This document shows positions 7,549 to 11,136 of a stretch of DNA of 11,136 nt, piece by piece. The position numbers and the translations under genes were made by a program. The notes under the pieces are model-generated. The model saw nothing but the letters and a program-made list of their open reading frames with translations, searched no databases and was not told the DNA's origin. Each line of letters begins with the position of its first letter. Within the stretch, counting starts at the first letter, position 1. The stretch spans positions 1 to 11,136 of the forward strand of contig SHYX01000082.1 of NCBI GenBank assembly GCA_009692585.1. Reading direction: 5' to 3'. Source of the DNA: Myxococcales bacterium (GTDB taxonomy: Bacteria > Myxococcota > UBA796 > SXON01).

Positions 7549-8786
7549 TCGCCCTCCTCGACGCGCGCGGCGGTCGCGGGGAGGAGAACGCGGGACAAGT
7601 AGCCGGCCGCGCGCAGCCGACCGAAATCGCCGAAGTGGGCGATCCACTTGGGAAGCTCGTTCGCGTCCACGCGAGCGACGGTCGCACGACAGCCTTCGTC
7701 CAGGGAACACACCCGCACCGCCTCCGCTGGCTCCTCGATCAACTCAAGCACCCGATCTGCGTGCGTCGAGATCAACACTGGCGTACCGATGCTCGTGAGC
7801 AGCGTGATCACGCCGCCGAGGAGCTGCGGGTGCAGGTGCAATTCCGGTTCGTCGATGACGAGCAGCGAGCCTGAGCCGCTCAGCCGAGCCAGGGCCACGA
7901 AGGCGAGCCATGAGAGCTGGCCGTCAGAGAGGTTGGCCGCCGGGATCGGCTCCGGCAAGTCCGTCCGCTTCAACGAAAGACCGACGTAGCCCCCACCCGA
8001 ATCGGGCACTGTGTTCACACTGTCCACGGCTTCGCCCAGGCCCAGCCGCACCAGCGCCATCGTGTGACGCCAGTGGGCGTCGTCCAAGTTCTTCAGTGCG
8101 GACCACGCGCTTGCGAGATTGTGGCCGAGCAACGTCAGGCGCGTCGCCGGCAGGAGCATGGCCGTGCCCCGCAGGGGCGTCTGTCGCTGCACCGACTGCG
8201 CGGCCCACGCCGCCAGCGTGTCAAAGCCGAGATGGACCTCGATTCCTCGGAGTACGACCAGCAGGCGGTCGATCGCCCTCTGCGGAGGACGGTTGCCGAA
8301 GGACGCGACCAACAGCTGATCGGCGACCACGCTCTCCGCCGGCACATCCTCCAGCTTCCGCTTCTGCTGGTTGAAGATCTTCGCCTTCGCCGTGCCCCGC
8401 TGGATCGCCGCCAGGCGTGGCTTCCCAGGCAGGGGAACACCCACGAGCAGCTGTTCGAACGACACCACGGCGCCAGCACCCTGGGTGCGGAGCTTGAACG
8501 CGTAGTCGATCGGGTCCATCGTGCCCTCATCGTCCTCCATGCGGAGCCCCAGCGACAGCTCAGTCGCGCCCTTGCGGAGCAGGCCCGGCATCCCACGGTG
8601 CTGGGCGTAGAGCTGCTGCATGAAGCTCGGATCTGCGGCCTTGCGAAGCAGTTCAAGGCACTCGACGATCGTGCTCTTGCCCGACCCGTTCTCTCCGATC
8701 AGGACGGTGAGCGGTCGGCCCATCTCCAGATCGATCGACTCGATGGCGCGCACGTTTTGGATGCGGATGCGGGTGATGCGGTCCAT
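7545..8786 (-). CDS. AAA family (SMC/ABC-type, AAA_21-like) ATPase of a putative defence module
   Basis: A 413-aa ATPase of the OLD/RecF/SMC-like class. It starts ITRIRIQNVRAIESIDL, the usual first strands of this fold. Walker A is GENGSGKST (31-39), the ABC-type signature LSDGQ is at 286-290, Walker B is LLVIDEP (308-314) followed by ELHLHP, and the H-loop is ISTHAD (His342). The region between Walker A and the signature is only about 245 residues with no long coiled coil, unlike SMC proteins. There is no TOPRIM domain in this chain; the next gene seems to supply it. Such ATPases act as sensors or switches for a partner nuclease in OLD-type and PARIS-type systems. The ATG at 8786 is preferred to the GTG at 8792 because GGGAG sits seven bases ahead of it. 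The preceding reading frame stops two bases upstream (8789-8791), another sign of an operon. All catalytic motifs are intact. Confidence 0.9.
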   Translation of the reverse strand: MDRITRIRIQNVRAIESIDLEMGRPLTVLIGENGSGKSTIVECLELLRKAADPSFMQQLYAQHRGMPGLLRKGATELSLGLRMEDDEGTMDPIDYAFKLRTQGAGAVVSFEQLLVGVPLPGKPRLAAIQRGTAKAKIFNQQKRKLEDVPAESVVADQLLVASFGNRPPQRAIDRLLVVLRGIEVHLGFDTLAAWAAQSVQRQTPLRGTAMLLPATRLTLLGHNLASAWSALKNLDDAHWRHTMALVRLGLGEAVDSVNTVPDSGGGYVGLSLKRTDLPEPIPAANLSDGQLSWLAFVALARLSGSGSLLVIDEPELHLHPQLLGGVITLLTSIGTPVLISTHADRVLELIEEPAEAVRVCSLDEGCRATVARVDANELPKWIAHFGDFGRLRAAGYLSRVLLPATAARVEEGE

Positions 8787-8788
8787 GT

Positions 8789-8935
8789 TCACTCTCCCCG
8801 TGCCGCACGCTTCTCGGCGAGCGTCAGGTGCCTGTCGTTGTAGCTGTCCTCACTTGCCCTTGCCGCACGCTCTCCATCCGCAAAGGCCACCAGATCCCGG
8901 GAGTCTCCGGGAGGTCGGACCGTCGTGATGGAGCC
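8789..8935 (-). pseudogene. 3' remnant of a gene upstream of the ATPase
   Basis: On the minus strand a frame open from about 8935 ends at TGA 8789-8791, two bases before the ATPase ATG. Its last residues, SEDSYNDRHLTLAEKRAARGE, look like a real charged C-terminus. The spacing is that of an operon neighbour. Further upstream the frame enters a short repeat (8847-8898) and then a stop, so the body of the gene is missing. I do not recognise the protein. If the module came from a BREX locus, the gene before it could have been a methyltransferase or another core gene, but nothing in these residues shows that. Confidence 0.4.
8847..8898. repeat. Short direct repeat, copy 1
   Basis: About 50 bp here match 9052-9102 with a handful of substitutions and one single-base indel. 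The shared centre is CACGCTCTCCATCCGCAA. On the minus strand both copies can be read as DLVA-[FV]-ADGER-[AV]-ARA. Copy 1 stays open into the gene remnant at 8789, whereas copy 2 hits a stop. They may be two decayed copies of the same gene tail. Confidence 0.65.
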
Positions 8936-8940
8936 TCAAC

Positions 8941-9207
8941 ATGGCCAGGAAGTATACCGTCGCTCAGGCTCAGGAAGCTGTACGGCGCGACGCCGAGCCG
9001 ACCCCCGCCGTCCCGACCCCGCCACCCCCGAAGAAGCGCGGCGTCGCTCGCCTCCTCATGCCCGGGCCACACGCTCTCCATCCGCAACCGCCACCAAATC
9101 CAGGGAGGGCCGGGCGGCCCGCCGGTCAAACGATCGGCCTCAGGACCATCCGGCCATACGCGATGAACGCAAGCCCTTCATGCGGGCGTAGCCCAGCGAA
9201 GCGGTGA
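8941..9207 (+). CDS. Weak small hypothetical ORF in the island's right junction
   Basis: An 88-codon frame with an ATG and GGAG upstream at reasonable spacing. The first part (MARKYTVAQAQEAVRRDAEP, then a proline-rich stretch and KKRGVARLL) reads like a genuine protein start. The second half crosses short repeat copy 2 and kinase-repeat copy B in an unrelated frame, which suggests the true gene was cut near residue 40. I recognise no family. Treat it as a possible gene fragment. Confidence 0.25.
   Translation: MARKYTVAQAQEAVRRDAEPTPAVPTPPPPKKRGVARLLMPGPHALHPQPPPNPGRAGRPAGQTIGLRTIRPYAMNASPSCGRSPAKR
9052..9102. repeat. Short direct repeat, copy 2
   Basis: Partner of 8847-8898, about 205 bp apart in the same orientation. 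It carries the same CACGCTCTCCATCCGCAA core. On the minus strand its reading LDLVAVADGERVARA ends at a TGA, where copy 1 stays open because of a one-base difference. Confidence 0.65.
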
Positions 9208-9351
9208 GCCGACAGGTCCGCGCGGCGCGGGAGGGCGAGGCAGGGAACGCGGGGGGTCGGGGTCCCCGCGCCTTCCGGGATTCGTGATAGCGATTCTGGG
9301 GGGATCCACCGCGAATCTCTCCCTGGAGCTTGCCGACATGACTCGGGTCTG
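9162..9351 (+). repeat. Direct repeat copy B: decayed kinase 3' end plus flank
   Basis: A partial second copy of the hybrid kinase C-terminus and its downstream sequence. Relative to copy A it lacks ten bases after GATGAACG (a frameshift), and a CAG codon has become TAG. The remaining codons read KPFMRA, stop, [13 protein letters not shown] and so on to RDS and the same TGA. About half of the changed codons are synonymous, which suggests the two copies diverged while both coded for protein, before B was broken. Bases 9304-9351 are identical to 6724-6771. The stretch 9208-9365 holds nothing else recognisable. Confidence 0.85.
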
Positions 9352-9365
9352 TTCAATCTGACGAC

Positions 9366-10058
9366 CTACGCTCCGTTCTCGGAGGACGGGGGGATGGCCC
9401 CCGGCACGAGCCACCGGAACAGAATCGTCGCCGTGCCAGCCCCCGCCAGTTGGGCGGCGATGAACGGTAGTACGTCGGCCGGTCGGATGCCCGCAAACGT
9501 GTCGGTGAGCGCGCGGGCGATCGTGACCGCCGGGTTGGCGAAGGAGGTCGATGCCGTGAACCAGTAGGCTGCGACGATGTAGGCCGCGACGGCGAATGGA
9601 GTCGCGGCAGCGTTGCGGCGCGAGACGCCGAGTAGGGTTGCGAGGAGGCCGAACGTCGCGACGAACTCGGCAAGCCACTGGCTCGGGCCGCTGCGCTCGT
9701 GGGTGCTCAAGGACCAGGCGGGAAGGGCGAACATCAGGTTGGCCAGCGCCACGCCACCGATCCCCCCGAGCACCTGCGCCAGGATGTAACCAGGCACATC
9801 CCGCCACCGGAGGCCGCGTTCGATGGCGTCCGCGAGGGTCACTGCAGGGTTGAAGTGTGCGCCGGAGACAGGTCCGAAGGTGAGGATCAGCGCGACCAGC
9901 CCAGCACCGGTCGCGATGGAGTTGCACAGGAGCGCAAGGCCGACATTCCCCTGGCAGAGGCGCTCCGCCATGATGCCCGACCCGACGACAGTCGCCACGA
10001 GCAGCGCGGTACCGACCGCTTCGGCGGCAAGGCGACGGGGCAGGTCGCCTATTCGCAC
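9366..10058 (-). CDS. Aquaporin (MIP family), arsenic-operon-associated type
   Basis: A 230-aa channel with six membrane helices and two half-helices. The NPA motifs are HFNPAVT (NPA 70-72) and SFANPAVTIAR (NPA 175-177). The residue right after the second NPA, normally the selectivity-filter arginine of water and glycerol channels, is Val178. The overall sequence (GSGIMAERL, LALLCNS-AT, FGPVSGAHFNPAVTLA, AAYWFTASTSFANPAVTIAR) resembles the aquaglyceroporins found in many ars operons, such as the AqpS type, which let arsenicals cross the inner membrane. No arsR, arsC or methyltransferase gene is in the window, so the arsenic link is by family only. The start is GTG at 10058 with a weak ribosome-binding site; the N-terminus (IGDLPRRLAAEAVGTALL) fits the family start. 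A good promoter lies about 90 bp upstream. The stop is TAG, 14 bases from repeat copy B. Confidence 0.93.
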   Translation of the reverse strand: MRIGDLPRRLAAEAVGTALLVATVVGSGIMAERLCQGNVGLALLCNSIATGAGLVALILTFGPVSGAHFNPAVTLADAIERGLRWRDVPGYILAQVLGGIGGVALANLMFALPAWSLSTHERSGPSQWLAEFVATFGLLATLLGVSRRNAAATPFAVAAYIVAAYWFTASTSFANPAVTIARALTDTFAGIRPADVLPFIAAQLAGAGTATILFRWLVPGAIPPSSENGA

Positions 10059-10139
10059 GAGACACGCCCGCCCGTTGCCGAAAGAGATCTTGGATCCTCC
10101 CCCGTGGGCCGAACATCGAGAGGGGCGGGTGCTTCGATC

Positions 10140-10180
10140 ATGCGCATTTCGTTATATGCGTGGATGCTGACGTCCTGCAA
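10140..10180 (-). promoter_or_regulatory. Sigma70-type promoter of the aquaporin gene with a palindrome at the start site
   Basis: On the minus strand TTGCAG (10180-10175) and TATAAC (10156-10151) are 18 bp apart, close to the consensus in an otherwise GC-rich region. Transcription would begin near 10144, giving a leader of about 85 bases before the GTG at 10058. A perfect 8-bp palindrome ATGCGCAT (10140-10147) overlaps the expected start and could be part of an operator. The promoter lies in the 188-bp gap after the DUF4143 gene, so the aquaporin need not rely on read-through. Confidence 0.5.
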
Positions 10181-10246
10181 CCACGCAAGATCGTTCTGCC
10201 TCAGCGGGAACTCCAGCATCCGCTGCGCGAGCAGCCGGAGCAGACC

Positions 10247-11136
10247 CTACGAATCCCCCCAGATCGTGCCTCCCGCCAGTTCCCTTGCGAGCCTACCTGG
10301 TGTCCAGACCTCGATTCCGTCTTCCGTCTTTCGGTCGTCGTCCCCCAGGTAGACCAGGACCCGTCGCCTCAGGTTCGGCAGGTTCGCGATCGCCCGCAGT
10401 CCCTTCAACCGATCCCCGTCCGTTCGGGTGGACGCCTTCGCCTCGATCGCGAGCAGTTCATCCCCCCGGCCGAGGACGAAGTCGACCTCCGTGCTCTTCG
10501 CCTCGGCAGGGGACCAGTGGCTCATGGAATCGAAAAGGCCCCGGGTGGATGCGTAGGTGCGAAGGAGGGTCGCCACCCATCCTTCAAACAAGGCTCCGCG
10601 CTCCTCGGCACGCACGGGACCCAGCGATCGCTTGATTCCACGCACGATCCCGCCATCGAGCCAGTAGAGCTTAGGATGCTGCCTCTCGCGCACACGAAGC
10701 CGCGGCTCCCACCCCGGGACGGTGAAGGTTAACAGCGTATCTTCCAGGATCTCCAGATAGTTGAGGACTGTCGTTCGTGAGACTCCGCAGTCCCTTGCGA
10801 TGCCGGCTGCGTTGACGCCTTGCCCGTGAAACAGGGCCGCGATGGGAAGGAAGCGTGCGAATCCAGATAGATTTCGGACCAGTGCCTCGGCCTGGACCTC
10901 CTCCTTGAGGTAGGTCTCAACGTACGCCAAGAGCGTCTCCTCGCGATCCAGAGCAGACCACACGATCGGCAGCGTCCCATGGCGAAGGGCGGATTCCATG
11001 TCGAACTCTTCACCCAACTCTTCGGGAACAAATGGAAACATCTCCCTCCGCGATGCGCGTCCCGCCAGTAGATTCACCCCGGCTCCTCGCAACTTTCGGG
11101 CGCTCGACCCCGAGAGGACGAAGCGAAGGCCCTGCA
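10247..11136 (-). CDS. AAA_14/DUF4143 family ATPase, partial (N-terminus beyond right edge)
   Basis: The frame is open to the right edge of the window; the listed stop is TAG at 10247-10249. The visible 296 residues begin QGLRFVLSGSSARKLRGAG, the sensor-1 stretch of AAA_14 ATPases, followed by NLLAGRASRREMFPF. The Walker A and B motifs must lie beyond base 11136. After a helical region comes a winged-helix-like segment (GIARDCGVSRTTVLNYLEILEDT), then KLYWLDGGIVRG and a C-terminal DUF4143 domain with PD-(D/E)XK-like residues: EVDFVLGRGDELLAIEAKAS, that is E-x-D then E-x-K. This family is widespread, often in defence or toxin-antitoxin-rich regions, and its cellular role is not settled. An ATG-less internal start would miss the sensor-1 motif, so the gene certainly extends past the edge. 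Confidence 0.9.
   Translation of the reverse strand, partial: QGLRFVLSGSSARKLRGAGVNLLAGRASRREMFPFVPEELGEEFDMESALRHGTLPIVWSALDREETLLAYVETYLKEEVQAEALVRNLSGFARFLPIAALFHGQGVNAAGIARDCGVSRTTVLNYLEILEDTLLTFTVPGWEPRLRVRERQHPKLYWLDGGIVRGIKRSLGPVRAEERGALFEGWVATLLRTYASTRGLFDSMSHWSPAEAKSTEVDFVLGRGDELLAIEAKASTRTDGDRLKGLRAIANLPNLRRRVLVYLGDDDRKTEDGIEVWTPGRLARELAGGTIWGDS

Noticed and set aside
8064..8843. 259-aa plus-strand open frame
   Set aside because: Antisense to the AAA ATPase, with no domain signature; it also runs through the gene-remnant junction.
8824..9129. 101-aa minus-strand frame with two IWW-x-LRMESV segments
   Set aside because: The internal similarity simply reflects the short DNA repeat pair; the rest has no protein-like pattern.
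10049..10219. 56-aa minus-strand frame between the DUF4143 and aquaporin genes
   Set aside because: It contains the predicted aquaporin promoter, has no clear ribosome-binding site and no recognised family, and overlaps the aquaporin start. A shorter leader frame from 10147 remains possible but unsupported.
1..11136. CRISPR array, tRNA/rRNA, transposase or integrase
   Set aside because: No regularly spaced repeats, no RNA-gene signature, and no DDE, serine or tyrosine recombinase motifs in any plausible frame.

Overview
The window is GC-rich, gene-dense bacterial DNA. The FHA-GAF-sigma54-type regulator and the large hybrid histidine kinase suit the Myxococcota or a related deltaproteobacterial lineage. 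That is an inference from gene content: no rRNA or marker gene is present.

Left part (1-4281, all minus strand): a tight gene cluster. In transcription order it has a glutaconyl-CoA-decarboxylase-A-type carboxyltransferase, a biotin carrier protein whose GTG start overlaps the previous stop, and an FHA-GAF-AAA+ regulator 20 bp further on with several altered catalytic residues. After 95 bp comes the first 19 codons of a probable secreted protein that runs off the left edge. No biotin carboxylase is visible. Divergently, on the plus strand (4380-6707), lies a six-helix membrane hybrid histidine kinase with two receiver domains.

Middle part (6572-9352): a small accessory island. It is bounded by two direct copies of the kinase gene's 3' end plus its downstream flank, including a 48-base block identical in both copies. 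Inside, on the minus strand, is a piece of an operon that is broken at both ends. In transcription order it holds the last codons of an unknown gene, an SMC/ABC-type AAA ATPase (413 aa), a TOPRIM-like partner (199 aa) joined by an ATGA overlap, and, after another ATGA overlap, the first codons of a third gene. That third gene resembles the N-terminus of PglZ proteins and stops at an in-frame TGA. ATPase plus TOPRIM-like pairs are a recurring anti-phage architecture (OLD, PARIS), and such pairs are known passengers of BREX loci, where pglZ is the core gene. The best reading is an accessory defence module cut out of a BREX-like locus, with the broken remains of its neighbours. The stretch 8870-9200 also holds a second short repeat pair and a weak small ORF.

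Right part (9366-11136, minus strand): an aquaporin of the type often found in arsenic-resistance operons, with valine at the usual selectivity-filter arginine. It has a convincing sigma70-type promoter. Next to it is an AAA_14/DUF4143 ATPase whose N-terminal ATPase core lies beyond the right edge.

No tRNA, rRNA, CRISPR array, transposase or integrase was seen.
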